DNA of 54,514 nt from a bacterium (GCA_021789915.1 JAJYIV010000005.1:1-54514); one strand, 5' to 3'. Positions 21,086 through 29,669 are shown, counted from the stretch's first letter. Notes: generated by a model not told the origin, from the sequence alone. Numbers and translations are program-made.

Positions 21086-21153
21086 GTCATCCTGAGGGAG
21101 CGCAGCGACCGAAGGATCTGTCGACAGATCCTTCGCTGCGCTCAGGATGACAA
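21086..21153. repeat. REP-like hairpin between xseA and xseB
   Basis: TGTCATCCTGAGGGAGCGCA ... TGCGCTCAGGATGACA with a central GGATCTGTCGACAGATCC palindrome; essentially a perfect inverted repeat of about 66 bp. Confidence 0.8.
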
Positions 21154-21166
21154 ACGGTGGTTGGCA

Positions 21167-22378
21167 TTAAATCAGCGCCTGCTGTCCGGCCTCGCGTGTT
21201 CCTTTGCGCACGTCCGCGTCGAAGGAACCATGGGCCAATTGTACGTGGACGGTCTCCCCCGCGTCGAGGGCCGCCGCGTCGCGCACGACGCGCCCGCCGG
21301 CGCGCACGATGGCATAGCCGCGCTCGAGGATTTTGGCCGGGTCGAAGCTTGAGAGCAGGCGCTGGGCTGCGGCGAACCGTTCGCGCACGGAAGGGAGCCA
21401 CGCGTCCGCGCGCTCGCGGAAGCGCTGCGCCGCAACGTCGAACGCGCGTCGCTGGCGCTCCAACGCGAAGCCCATCGTCTCCAGAACCGCGTCTAGGCGC
21501 CGGCGCGTATCGTCCAACGTCTCGCGCACGCGCCGCTCCCGGTGCTCGCCCATCGCCTCGAGTTCGAAACGCACCTGCTCGCGGCTCGGCACGGCGCGCT
21601 CCGCCGCGTTGGACGGCGTGGACGCGCGCACGTCCGCGGCGTAGTCGCACAACGACTCGTCCCGCTCGTGCCCCACGCCGACGATGACGGGCACGCGCGC
21701 CTGAAACACCGCGCGCACGACGCGCTCGTCGTTGAACGCGTGCAAATCCTCCAAGCCCCCGCCGCCGCGCACGAGCACGAGCGCCTCCGGGCGCTGCGCC
21801 TCCGGCCGCCGGTTGAACCGCGCAAATGCCTCGACGATTTCCGGCACGGCCTCGCGTCCCTGCACGTGCACGTGAACGAAGTCGATCTCGACGCCGCCCC
21901 AGCGGTTGTTCAGCACGCGCAGGAAATCGCCGTACGCCGCCGCGTCGCGCGACGTGATGAGCCCGAGGCGCGACGGGAAGCGCGGCACGGTCCGCTTGCG
22001 CGCGGCGTCGAACACGCCCTCGTCGAGCAGTTTCTTCTTCAGGAGCTCGTACGCGCGCTTCAACGCCCCTTCCCCGACCGGCTCGACCGTGTCGACGTTC
22101 AGTTGGAACTTGCCGAAACGCGGGCTGACGGTCGGCCGACCCGTGACGCGCACGCGCATGCCGTCCTCGAGCGGAACCGTCACCTGCCACGCCGTCATGA
22201 AGCATTTGAGCACCGCCTGGCCATCGTCGTCCTTCAAATCGAAGCTGATCCACTTTTGGTGGGTCAGGCGATGATCGTAGATTTCGCCTTCGATATGGAC
22301 GTCGCGCGGCACGGCGGCGAGCGCCTTGTTGACGAGCGCGAGATAGTCCGCGACGCGCAAGATGAGGAGATCGGCCAT
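21167..22378 (-). CDS. xseA: Exodeoxyribonuclease VII large subunit
   Basis: 403 residues. N-terminal OB fold (about 8-105: VADYLALVNKALAAV, VHIEGEIYDHRLTHQKWISFDLKD) followed by the catalytic core with RFPSRLGLITSRDAAAYGDFLRVLNNRWGG, VHVQGREAVPEIVEAFARFN, ALVLVRGGGGLEDLHAFND (GGG-DL motif), VPVIVGVGHERDESLCDYAAD and AEDV-type helices, then a long coiled coil (250-330) that binds XseB, and a C-terminal ILERGYAIVRAGGRVV segment. Complete. Works with XseB in DNA repair; LexA, UvrD-like helicase and Nth elsewhere in the window add to a normal repair set. Confidence 0.95.
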   Translation of the reverse strand: MADLLILRVADYLALVNKALAAVPRDVHIEGEIYDHRLTHQKWISFDLKDDDGQAVLKCFMTAWQVTVPLEDGMRVRVTGRPTVSPRFGKFQLNVDTVEPVGEGALKRAYELLKKKLLDEGVFDAARKRTVPRFPSRLGLITSRDAAAYGDFLRVLNNRWGGVEIDFVHVHVQGREAVPEIVEAFARFNRRPEAQRPEALVLVRGGGGLEDLHAFNDERVVRAVFQARVPVIVGVGHERDESLCDYAADVRASTPSNAAERAVPSREQVRFELEAMGEHRERRVRETLDDTRRRLDAVLETMGFALERQRRAFDVAAQRFRERADAWLPSVRERFAAAQRLLSSFDPAKILERGYAIVRAGGRVVRDAAALDAGETVHVQLAHGSFDADVRKGTREAGQQALI

Positions 22379-22399
22379 AGCGTGGAACGTGGAGGATCG

Positions 22400-22440
22400 G
22401 GCATGAGGCTCCTCCCCTGCCAAGGGGAGGCGGGGTGGGG
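22400..22440. repeat. Palindrome CTCCCCTGCCAAGGGGAG, DUF559-flanking
   Basis: Inverted repeat CTCCTCCCCT-GCC-AAGGGGAGG beside the 3' end of the broken DUF559 gene; its partner CCTCCCCTTGGCAGGGGAGG is at 22812-22831 on the other side. Confidence 0.7.
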
Positions 22441-22441
22441 T

Positions 22442-22795
22442 TTAAAGACGTCGTCGAATCCATTCAATCGTCCCTTCCAGATTTTGCATGACGTCCGCAT
22501 TCGTCACCCGAATGATTTGTAGTCCATGGGCGGAGAGAAACGCATCGCGCGTCGCATCCATCGCTCTCCCCGTTTCCGTAAAGTGCGAATCTCCATCCAC
22601 TTCAATGACGACCTGTTTGTCATGACAGTAGAAATCGACGATGTAGGGACCGATGCCGTGCTGCCGACGGAATTTTAACCCCTCGAACCCTTTGTTTCTC
22701 AGAACGATCCACAACCGCTATTCAGCTGGCGTACCTCGCCGTCGCAACAACCTCCTCGTTTCCTTGTGGTCTGACTGATTGAATACTTCGTACAT
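22442..22795 (-). pseudogene. DUF559 endonuclease-like gene with in-frame TAG
   Basis: From the ATG at 22795 the frame reads MYEVFNQSDHKETRRLLRRR then GTPAE, stop TAG (22718-22720), RLWIVLRNKGFEGLKFRRQH and on through IVDFYCHDKQVVIEVDGDSH to VTNADVMQNLEGTIEWIRRR. The intact relative at 111-368 has PAERRLW, so the stop replaces one Arg codon (CGG/TGG to TAG type change). Everything else of the family is present, so the lesion is recent or a sequencing error; a TTG at 22714 could restart a shortened protein. Flanked on both sides by CCTCCCC palindromes. Confidence 0.75.
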
Positions 22796-22860
22796 ACGAA
22801 CCCCTCCAGACCTCCCCTTGGCAGGGGAGGATGGCTCAATGCACCTCCTTATTCCACGCT

Positions 22861-23319
22861 CTACGCTCCCGCCATCCACCGCATCAGCAGCCACAGGCCG
22901 ACGCCGTTCACCAGCATCGACAGCAGCAGCTCCAGCCACGCGCGCTTCCCTTCCTTGCGCGCGAAGAGCCCCATGCCGAGCGCCGGAAAGACGACGAGAC
23001 CGAGCACGAGGAACGCGCCGACGGCGTAGACGACGAGCGACAGGAAGGAGAACGGCGCATGCGTTACGAACAGCCAGCCGCGCAGGGCGAACAGCGCATA
23101 CATCGCGCCGAAGGCGAACCCGATGACGACGTGCAGCAGCAGCGCCGCCGCGAACGTTTCGCGCGCATTGAGTTTCTTGCCGAAGACCGTGCGGACGTCA
23201 ACGACGAGCGGCAAATCCTTCACGCGCCCGCGATCCTTGATCTCAAGCACGATGGACGGGATGGCCAGCGCGAACGCGACGAGTCCGCCCAGCGCGCCGG
23301 CGAGAAGAGAGAGGTTCAT
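22861..23319 (-). CDS. Four-helix membrane protein, unknown
   Basis: 152 residues: helices about 3-25 (LLAGALGGLVAFALAIPSIVL), 55-80 (TFAAALLLHVVIGFAFGAMYALF), 90-118 (FSFLSLVVYAVGAFLVLGLVVF) and 127-150 (WLELLLSMLVNGVGLWLLM). A short loop KDRGRVKDLPLVVDVRTVFG links helices one and two. Not recognised. Start CCT|ATG. Lies between the broken DUF559 gene and a C39 peptidase and may be co-transcribed with the latter. Confidence 0.6.
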   Translation of the reverse strand: MNLSLLAGALGGLVAFALAIPSIVLEIKDRGRVKDLPLVVDVRTVFGKKLNARETFAAALLLHVVIGFAFGAMYALFALRGWLFVTHAPFSFLSLVVYAVGAFLVLGLVVFPALGMGLFARKEGKRAWLELLLSMLVNGVGLWLLMRWMAGA

Positions 23320-23327
23320 AGGAAAAG

Positions 23328-23392
23328 CGATCAGCTTTCAGCCGTCAGCTCACGTGCCTCGGCCTTTTCCTGATGGCTGATGGCTGAAGGCT
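23328..23392. repeat. Heptamer repeat hairpin
   Basis: Left arm ATCAGCTTTCAGCCGTCAGC (23330-23350 region), right arm GATGGCTGATGGCTGAAGGC (near 23372-23391), both 7-bp periodic and mutually complementary. Confidence 0.6.
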
Positions 23393-24155
23393 ACGGATTC
23401 GGATAGACGACGAGCGCGCGCGGCGGGCCGTCGGCTTGGCCGGCGGCAGCGTTCCAATCGTGCATGGCCTTCATCACCTGGTCAAATCCGTACACGTAGC
23501 CGTCGCCGCGGCGCGTGCCGGGATCGTTCGAGATGAAACCCGACGACGTATATCCGCGCAGGACCAGCATGTGGTAGATGGGGCCGGGCGACGCGTAAAA
23601 CGGATTGCCGATCAGACGGCCGTCGACCGGCACGATGACGGGGTGGCCCGCCGCCAGGATCGCCTTGATCCGGTCCGCCGTCGGCTGCTCCACGATTTCA
23701 ACATGGCCGTAGCCGAGGAAGTCCCGGGCGATCTGCGCCGTCTGCGCCGCCGTCGTGTCCTGGTTGAAGCCGAACGTCTTGTCCTCGAAATCCGTCATCG
23801 CGTGGATGGCTTTTTCCACGGCGGCTGGATCCAGCAGCCCGGCCGGCATCCCGCGATAGAACTGATCCACCATGTAAAGCGACGCTTCCTCGCAGGCTTC
23901 TTCGTGATAGGCGTCCCAATTGGCCGTGGGCGCTTGCGGCGTGAAGGGAACGGCAAGATTCACCGTCGCCGGCAACGGAGCGTTCGCGGCGGGAGCGGGC
24001 AGCGGCCGCAGCGACGAAAACGACATGGCCGGCGGAAGACGGCTCGCATGCCAAGCAACCCAGGCGTCCGCCAGGCGGACGCGCTCCGCATAGGCGGCGG
24101 CGACGACGGCCGCGAGCACGGCGGCGACGACGATGTGGCGGAGAAAACGGCGCAT
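23391..24155 (-). CDS. C39-family peptidase, exported
   Basis: 254 residues. An N-terminal signal anchor (FLRHIVVAAVLAAVVAAAYA, about 4-23) is followed by a Pro/Ala linker and a papain-fold domain of the peptidase_C39_2 type: VPFTPQAPTANWDAYHEEAC with the nucleophile Cys in EEACEEAS (near 88), PIYHMLVLRGYTSSGFISND with the His (near 195), and the Asp in NDPGTRRGDGY. All three catalytic positions are present. It probably acts on peptides or crosslinks outside the membrane. Upstream spacer has GCGGTTG GCGGTTA heptamers. Confidence 0.85.
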   Translation of the reverse strand: MRRFLRHIVVAAVLAAVVAAAYAERVRLADAWVAWHASRLPPAMSFSSLRPLPAPAANAPLPATVNLAVPFTPQAPTANWDAYHEEACEEASLYMVDQFYRGMPAGLLDPAAVEKAIHAMTDFEDKTFGFNQDTTAAQTAQIARDFLGYGHVEIVEQPTADRIKAILAAGHPVIVPVDGRLIGNPFYASPGPIYHMLVLRGYTSSGFISNDPGTRRGDGYVYGFDQVMKAMHDWNAAAGQADGPPRALVVYPNP

Positions 24156-24159
24156 AAGG

Positions 24160-24186
24160 AGACGGCGGTTGGCGGTTAGAGTTGGG
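24160..24186. repeat. Heptamer repeat GCGGTTG GCGGTTA GAGTTGG GGTTGAT
   Basis: Four 7-bp units fill the spacer between the C39 peptidase start and the RecB-like gene stop. Confidence 0.55.
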
Positions 24187-24191
24187 GTTGA

Positions 24192-25592
24192 TCACGTCTG
24201 CGCGTGTTCGCGCAGCCAATCGCGCAGGACGCGCGTGGCGCGCACGTCATCCTCATTGTACAGGAAGATCTTCTCGAGGAGCGCCGCATCCCGCATGCGC
24301 AGCCATTGCTCGAACCACAGGACGGAATTGGCGCCGGACGCATCCTCGGCGCGCCAGCGGAAGCCGAGAAACGACGCGATGTCCTTGAGCGAATAAAACG
24401 ACAGCGGGAAGAGGACGGCCGGCCGCATCTTCGCAAGCAGGTCGACCAGGTTGCGCGCGAGAATGCCGCGCGCGGCGTTCGTCGCACCGAACCGCGCGGC
24501 GAAGCGGCGCACGACGTCGGCCTCGAACGCGCCGTAGTGGAAGATCGGCGCGTCCGGATAGCGTTCGACGAACGCGAGAAACTCCCGCCACATGGCCTCT
24601 TCCTTCGTCGCGTCCTCGGCGAAAAAACGATAATATGTTTCCTTCCCTCCCTGGACGGCCAACACGCCGAAGAGATAATCCAAATCGCGCAGCGGATCGC
24701 TTTCCACGTCGAAATACAATTCGACCTCGGCGGACGGCAGCTCCACGCGCTCGCGGACGATGGCGCGCCGCTCCGTCAGCGCCACGGCCTGATCGCGCAG
24801 ACGCTCCAGGCGCGCGGGGTCGACGGCGGGCACGCGCCGCGCCAACTCGTTCGCGCTCAGCGCGGCAAGCGCCGTCACGGTGCGCACGCCGGACGCCTCC
24901 AGGCGCGCGGCCTCCTCGCGCCACACGCGGTTCAACAGCGACAAGCCGTCGCAGGATTTGGCCAGCGCGCGGCACTCGGAAAACCAGGGCGACTGCTTGC
25001 AGCCGGACGTGAGGAAATGCGGCGGGCGCCGGCCGGAGAGGATGCGCTCGATGGCGTCCAGCGTCAAGGCGTATTCCTTCTCGAAACGCTCGACGAGAAA
25101 CGTCAGCGCGACGCCGTCCGGCGTGATCACGTACCCCTGCGGCGGACGCACGCCCTGCAGGCGGCCCAGAAGCTCCGCGTAAAAGCAGGCTTGGAACTTG
25201 TATTCGTCCTTGAGCGCGCGGCCGCGCTTCATGTCGGCGGCGACGTAGTAATAGTCGCCGAGAAGCGACCGCCCGCCGACGCGTTCCAACACGTCTGGGT
25301 GGCCGACCCAATGGCCGTCCACGAGCACGCCGTGGAAAATCGTGCGCCGCCCGGCGCGCATGAAGGCGAGCGTCTGCGCAAAGGCCTCATCCACGTCCTC
25401 GGCCGACACCTCGGCCACGTCGGGACGGCCCGCCAGCAGCGCGCGCTGCACGTCTTCAACCAGGCCGTCGTCCTGCAGCGCTTCCATCAGCGGATCCAGC
25501 GCGCGCGGCCCGCTTGCGTGCGCATCAAACCACACCCAGTCCGGGCATTTGAGGTAGCGGAAAAACGTGCGTTCCGTGAGCAGGCGCGGCAT
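24192..25592 (-). CDS. RecB-like nuclease, TM0106 family
   Basis: 466 residues from the ATG at 25592 (MPRLLTERTFFRYLKCPDWV). N-terminal part carries the Cas4/RecB-like PD-(D/E)XK elements: FHGVLVDGHWVGHPDVLERV (Asp of GxxD), YYVAADMKRGRALKDEYKFQ (the KxG/K), and Cys residues in SGCKQSPWFSECRALA suggesting an iron-sulfur site. A helical hairpin section (RRVPAVDPARLERL) and a C-terminal RNase-H-like exonuclease follow: VELYFDVESDPLRDLDYLFG, IFHYGAFEADVVRRFAARF, FYSLKDIASFLGFRWR and YNEDDVRATRVLRDWL, all with conserved acidic residues. Role in DNA repair or defence unproven. A -10 box (TATAAT, 25599-25604) six bases before the ATG would make the mRNA leaderless. Confidence 0.8.
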   Translation of the reverse strand: MPRLLTERTFFRYLKCPDWVWFDAHASGPRALDPLMEALQDDGLVEDVQRALLAGRPDVAEVSAEDVDEAFAQTLAFMRAGRRTIFHGVLVDGHWVGHPDVLERVGGRSLLGDYYYVAADMKRGRALKDEYKFQACFYAELLGRLQGVRPPQGYVITPDGVALTFLVERFEKEYALTLDAIERILSGRRPPHFLTSGCKQSPWFSECRALAKSCDGLSLLNRVWREEAARLEASGVRTVTALAALSANELARRVPAVDPARLERLRDQAVALTERRAIVRERVELPSAEVELYFDVESDPLRDLDYLFGVLAVQGGKETYYRFFAEDATKEEAMWREFLAFVERYPDAPIFHYGAFEADVVRRFAARFGATNAARGILARNLVDLLAKMRPAVLFPLSFYSLKDIASFLGFRWRAEDASGANSVLWFEQWLRMRDAALLEKIFLYNEDDVRATRVLRDWLREHAQT

Positions 25593-25598
25593 GGGGAG

Positions 25599-25644
25599 AT
25601 TATAGCACCACGGCCTTGACGAGCACGAAAAAAGCGCGCAGAGT
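25599..25644. promoter_or_regulatory. Divergent promoter region
   Basis: Minus strand: TATAAT ends six bases before the RecB-like start (leaderless). Plus strand: TTGACG (25616-25621), 17-bp spacer, CAGAGT (25639-25644) for the small gene at 25674. Confidence 0.45.
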
Positions 25645-25673
25645 CCGGGCGGCCTTTCCCCAAGGAGGAAATC

Positions 25674-26060
25674 ATGGCCCAGCGTCGAAGCGTCGAACTG
25701 CTCTACATCCCGCCCGAGGAGATGGCAGCCGTCCGAAACTTGCACGACCCATCCTTCGTTCTCGAAGGCGGCGGCGACGTGATGTTCGTCGCCGTCCACC
25801 GTCGGGTTGAAGCCTGTGTTCACAACGGGGCGACGAACGCGACGTTCCAGATCGGGCCGTTCCGCCCGTTCAACGCCTTGCGCGTGTCGACCGGACTGAC
25901 AGTCAGCCTCTTACGGGACATTGTGCCGCTAGACGATGAGCCGAAGCCGGGAATCGACTTCGTCGTCGTCCGCGGCACGGACGCCGTCCGCGCCGCGCTG
26001 GCGCACGAGCCCATCACCCGCTTCAACGGCGACGCCGCGCACCGCTCGCCGGGCGTCTAG
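25674..26060 (+). CDS. Unknown 128-residue protein with strong RBS
   Basis: 128 residues, MAQRRSVELLYIPPEEM. The Shine-Dalgarno AAGGAGGAAATC is perfect, unlike most genes here. Mixed alpha/beta composition with VLEGGGDVMFVAVHRRVEAC, TFQIGPFRPFNALRVSTGL and GIDFVVVRGTDAVRAAL. No membrane segment, no known motif. It is followed by its own terminator and faces the NAD island, with which it shares start-site style; possibly acquired together. Confidence 0.6.
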   Translation: MAQRRSVELLYIPPEEMAAVRNLHDPSFVLEGGGDVMFVAVHRRVEACVHNGATNATFQIGPFRPFNALRVSTGLTVSLLRDIVPLDDEPKPGIDFVVVRGTDAVRAALAHEPITRFNGDAAHRSPGV

Positions 26061-26079
26061 CCGCGCCGCTTCCCTTCTG

Positions 26080-26118
26080 CCGCGCTCCCCCGTGAGCCGC
26101 GGCGGTTTTTGTTTTCTC
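26080..26118 (+). terminator. Terminator of the gene at 25674
   Basis: GCCGCGCTCCCCCGTGAGCCGCGGCGG followed by TTTTTGTTTT, with stem CCGC.../...GCGG. A near-identical terminator follows the small gene at 34758. Confidence 0.8.
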
Positions 26119-26160
26119 CGCAACAAAAAAAACGGCGCCGGAGAGAATCCGGACGCCGAA
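26119..26160 (-). terminator. Terminator of the NAD island
   Basis: Minus strand GGCGTCCGGATTCTCTCCGG then CGCCGTTTTTTTTG: long GC stem and eight T residues, directly after nadE. Confidence 0.88.
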
Positions 26161-26166
26161 GAAGCA

Positions 26167-28242
26167 TCAGAGAGAATCGGGGACGTCGGTCTCGAGCTCG
26201 CGCAGCCAGGCGTCGGGCGCCGCGTCCGACGGCATGCGCCAGTCCCCGCGCGGACTGACGGAGGTCAGCCCAACCTTGGGCCCGTCGGGCGCGCAGGAGC
26301 GTTTGAACTGGTTGGCGAAGAAGCGCCGCAGGAACACGCCGGCCCACTTCTTGAGCTCGCCGATCTCGTACGGCCGATGCGTGAGCGGGTTTTCCCGCGA
26401 GCCGAAGGCGTGCCAGGCGAGCCGCAGGATGCGCGACGGCTCGAAGCCGTAGCGCAGGAACGAGCGGCCGAAAAAGTCGTGCAGCTCGTACGGGCCGACC
26501 AGCTCCTCGGTCTTCTGGGCGATCTTCCCCTTCGCGTCCGCCGACGTGAGCTCGGGCGAGATCTCGAGCGAGAGCACGAGCTCGAGCGCCGCACGCGTGT
26601 CGGGCTCATGCGTGAAGACCGCGTCCTTTGCCCACCCGATGAGGGAGGAAATGAGCGTCTTCGCCACGTCCGCGTTGATGCCGTAGTGGCTGAAGTGGTC
26701 GGCGCCGTACGTGCACCAGCCGAGCATCAGCTCGGACAGGTCGCCGGTGCCAAGCACCAGGCCGCCGTGGCGCGCGCAGGCCGAGAACAGGATGTGCTTG
26801 CGCGTCCACGCCTGCACGTTCTCGAAGAAGAGATCCTCCGCGTCGGTCCCGCGGCGACAGCCGAACATCTTGAACGTCTCGTCGGCGATCGCGGCGATCG
26901 GAATTTCCATGAACGTCGCGCCGACCGCCTTGATGAGGTCGCAGGCGGCCCGGTACGAGGCCTTCGTGGTGCCGAATCCCGGCATGGTGATGCCGATGAG
27001 GTTCGACCGCGGGAGCCCCAGCATGTCCAGGGCGTAGCAGGCGACGAGCAGCGCGTGCGTCGAGTCGCGCCCGCCGGAAACGCCGAGGATGATCTTGCGG
27101 CGCTCGGGAGGCAGGTTTTCCAGGCGGCGCATGAGCGCCGTCGCCTGGATGAGGAACGTCTCGCGGCAGCGCTCGTTGCGCGTGCGACGGTCGTGCGGGA
27201 CGAACGGATGCGGGTCGACGTCGCGACGCAGCTTCCGGTAGACCGCGTCCCGCGCGCCGCCGAGCGGCTGCGGGAACGCGACCCGGCGGAACGGCCGCGC
27301 GTTGTCGGCGGCGTTCTGGCCGAACGACCGCCACGTCATCCGCTCCTGGACGAGCAAGGTCGGATCGACGTCGGCGACGACGACCTGTCCCTCTTTCTTG
27401 ACCGGCCCCTTGGCCCCGAACACCATCCCGTTGAACCGCTTCGCACGGGTAAGCAGCGTCCCGTTCTCGGACACGAGCCCGTCGCCGTCCCACGCGAGAT
27501 CCGTCGAGGATTCGCCGTAGCCGGCCGCGGCGTACATCTGCACCGCCACGTTCTTGCCGGAGGAACCGTCCACCAGCAACTGCCGGTAGTCGGCCTTGCC
27601 GATGGTGATGTCGGACGCGGACAGGTTCGCGAGCACGGTCGCACCCGCGAGCGCGGCATGCGCCGAAGGCGGAATCGGGACCCAAAGGTCTTCGCAGACC
27701 TCGTTGTGCAGAACGAAGGCCGGATTCGCCTCCGACGCGACGAGGATGTCGAGACCGAACGGCACCGTCTGGCCGCACAGCGTGACTTCGTTGATGAGCG
27801 CTTCGCGGGCCGCGGCGAACCAGCGGCCCTCGTAGAACTCGCGGTAGGTCGGCGGATAGGCCTTGGGCGCGACGGACAGGAAGCGGCCCTCGATGAGGGT
27901 CGCGGCGACGTTGAACAGCGACGTGCCGACGAGGAGCGGCAGGCCGACCGAAACGGCCATGCCCTTCCAATCCTTGGACCGGTTGAGCAGCGTCTCGAGC
28001 GCCTCGAGCGACTCGCGCAGCGTCACGCGCTGGTGGAACAGGTCGGCCATCGAGTAGCTCGACAGGCCGAGCTCCGGGCACAGCGCGTAGCCGGCGCCCT
28101 GCTTCCAGGCGCGCTGCAGCGCGCCGACGTGATACGCGGCGTTCTGCCGCGGATCGCCCACGCACACGCGCGGAATCGCCAGGGCCACGCGCACAAAGCC
28201 GTGCGTGCGGACGTCGAGGAAACGAGCGGATTCGGATGTCAT
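26167..28242 (-). CDS. nadE: Glutamine-dependent NAD synthetase
   Basis: 691 residues, the size of two-domain NadE. N-terminal nitrilase-type glutaminase (1-300): Glu in YALCPELGLSSYS, Lys-region PPTYREFYEGRW and nucleophile Cys in LHNEVCEDLWVPIPP. C-terminal synthetase (340-691): the PP-loop IILGVSGGRDSTHALL, then GFGTTKASYRAACDLIKAVG, and GLVLGTGDLSELMLGWCTYG for the NaAD/ATP site. Converts nicotinate adenine dinucleotide to NAD using glutamine nitrogen. Last gene of the seven-gene NAD cluster. Start is preceded by AAGGGACGTTCC, a weak Shine-Dalgarno, and by a terminator after pncB. Confidence 0.95.
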   Translation of the reverse strand: MTSESARFLDVRTHGFVRVALAIPRVCVGDPRQNAAYHVGALQRAWKQGAGYALCPELGLSSYSMADLFHQRVTLRESLEALETLLNRSKDWKGMAVSVGLPLLVGTSLFNVAATLIEGRFLSVAPKAYPPTYREFYEGRWFAAAREALINEVTLCGQTVPFGLDILVASEANPAFVLHNEVCEDLWVPIPPSAHAALAGATVLANLSASDITIGKADYRQLLVDGSSGKNVAVQMYAAAGYGESSTDLAWDGDGLVSENGTLLTRAKRFNGMVFGAKGPVKKEGQVVVADVDPTLLVQERMTWRSFGQNAADNARPFRRVAFPQPLGGARDAVYRKLRRDVDPHPFVPHDRRTRNERCRETFLIQATALMRRLENLPPERRKIILGVSGGRDSTHALLVACYALDMLGLPRSNLIGITMPGFGTTKASYRAACDLIKAVGATFMEIPIAAIADETFKMFGCRRGTDAEDLFFENVQAWTRKHILFSACARHGGLVLGTGDLSELMLGWCTYGADHFSHYGINADVAKTLISSLIGWAKDAVFTHEPDTRAALELVLSLEISPELTSADAKGKIAQKTEELVGPYELHDFFGRSFLRYGFEPSRILRLAWHAFGSRENPLTHRPYEIGELKKWAGVFLRRFFANQFKRSCAPDGPKVGLTSVSPRGDWRMPSDAAPDAWLRELETDVPDSL

Positions 28243-28290
28243 GGAACGTCCCTTCAGCTTCGGAGCCCGGCGGGATGCCGGGATCCGGAG

Positions 28291-28323
28291 AAAAGGCGGG
28301 ACGGACGGAAGAGGTCCGTCCCG
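28291..28323 (-). terminator. Terminator-like hairpin between pncB and nadE
   Basis: Minus strand CGGGACGGACCTCTTCCGTC then CGTCCCGCCTTTTC: 9-bp perfect stem with a T run. Confidence 0.75.
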
Positions 28324-28343
28324 AGTTCGTCAGGCGCGTGCGT

Positions 28344-29585
28344 TCAGACGGCGCACGCGACGAAGGGGCTCTCGGTGTAGCCGAACACCTCCTTGAAGAA
28401 GGCGACACGGTCGGCCGGGCCGGTGATCTTGGCCGGGTTGTCCGAGAGCTTCACGGTCGGAAACCCGTTGGCCATGACCACCTTCATCACCAGCGAAAGC
28501 GTCTTGAACCCGACGTCGTTGGTGAGCATCGTCCCCCAGCCGAAGCCGGTGCCGATGCGGCCGCGGAAGCGCTCGTGGAGTGCGACGATCGTCTCGGCCG
28601 TCAGGCCGTCGCTGAAGACCACGGTCGCCGTGCGCGGGTCGATGCCGTGGCGGCGATAGAACCGGATGGCGCGCTCGCCGTAGGCGAACGGGTCGCCCGA
28701 ATCGTGCCGGACGCGGCGGTAGCGTTCCGCCCACTCCTTGGTCGTGGTGCGGAAGAAGTACTCGCTGCCGAACGTGTCCGTCAGGGCGACGGCGAGATCG
28801 GGCCCGTACCGGTGCCACCATAGCTCGTGTGCCGTCTGGAACGAGCCGCGGATCTGTTCCGGCTCGTTCCCGAACAGGTTCGCAAGCACCATGGTGATCT
28901 CGTGGGCGATGGTGCCGGTCGCTTTCGTCCCGATCTCCTTGGCGTACAGGACGCTGGACGTGCCGGCGAGCAGCTCGGGCGCCTCGTTCATGACGATCTC
29001 GAGCACCCGCTTATGCCAGCGCGTGGAAAACGCGCGGCGCGTACCGAAGTCGGTGAACGCGATCTGCTTGCTCTTGAGCAGCTTCAGCTTGGAACGGAGG
29101 CGCCGCTCCCCTTCCTGCCACACCGCGGCGTCGCGCAGTCCCGCTTCCTTCTGTTTCGCGCGGAAGTAAAGCTCGTTCATCACCTTCAAGGAATAGATCT
29201 CCCACGGGGACGACGTCGGCCACGTCCCGCTCGCGACGATCTCGTGCTGGCCGTCCGCCGTGCGGATCTCGTACGCCGGCAGGCGGAAGTCCCGCAGGAA
29301 ATCGACGTACGCCTTGGTGAACAGGCCGGGCTTGACGTTGGCGCCTGCGAGCAGGAACCGCGCTTCCTCTTCGCTGAGCGTCAGCGAACGGACGTGGTCG
29401 AGCTGCTCGCGCAGGGCCTCGACGGGCACGTAATCCGCGAACCGCACGCTCGTAGTGCGGTTCTTGGACGCGAGCGTGACGGGAACGTCCGGGAACAGCT
29501 CTCGGATGAACTGCTGCATCGTCAGCTTGTAGAGATCCGTGTTCAACACGGAGTCCGCGATCGGGTTGTCGGGCGAAAGAGCCAT
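28344..29585 (-). CDS. pncB: Nicotinate phosphoribosyltransferase
   Basis: 413 residues from MALSPDNPIADSVLNTDLYK. The PncB-specific opening (NTDLYKLTMQQFIRELFPDV), FTDFGTRRAFSTRWHKRVLE, GTSSVLYAKEIGTKATGTIAHE, ALTDTFGSEYFF, the YRRVRHDSGDPFAYGE loop (phosphate/PRPP site) and VVFSDGLTAETIVAL are all present. Joins nicotinate with PRPP, driven by ATP, to give nicotinate mononucleotide. Start with AGGAGACGAAGCG spacing, a good Shine-Dalgarno. Terminator-like hairpins lie on both sides. Confidence 0.95.
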   Translation of the reverse strand: MALSPDNPIADSVLNTDLYKLTMQQFIRELFPDVPVTLASKNRTTSVRFADYVPVEALREQLDHVRSLTLSEEEARFLLAGANVKPGLFTKAYVDFLRDFRLPAYEIRTADGQHEIVASGTWPTSSPWEIYSLKVMNELYFRAKQKEAGLRDAAVWQEGERRLRSKLKLLKSKQIAFTDFGTRRAFSTRWHKRVLEIVMNEAPELLAGTSSVLYAKEIGTKATGTIAHEITMVLANLFGNEPEQIRGSFQTAHELWWHRYGPDLAVALTDTFGSEYFFRTTTKEWAERYRRVRHDSGDPFAYGERAIRFYRRHGIDPRTATVVFSDGLTAETIVALHERFRGRIGTGFGWGTMLTNDVGFKTLSLVMKVVMANGFPTVKLSDNPAKITGPADRVAFFKEVFGYTESPFVACAV

Positions 29586-29630
29586 CGCTTCGTCTCCTGC
29601 TCCGCCGCCCACTCCATGTGGGAGGCGGGG

Positions 29631-29662
29631 AAAAGACGGCAAGCCGAGAGACCGGCTTGCCA
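29631..29662 (-). terminator. Terminator-like hairpin between NUDIX gene and pncB
   Basis: Minus strand GGCAAGCCGGTCTCTCGGCT then TGCCGTCTTTTCC: 9-bp stem plus T run. Confidence 0.75.
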
Positions 29663-29669
29663 GGAAAGA

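Noticed and set aside
22442-22795. TAG read as a sense codon (recoding) in the DUF559 gene
   Set aside because: Other genes here end normally with TAG (for example mltG and the helicase), so genome-wide UAG reassignment is not supported.
25936-28380. 814-residue plus-strand frame opposite nadE
   Set aside because: Shadow frame; nadE on the other strand has all catalytic motifs.
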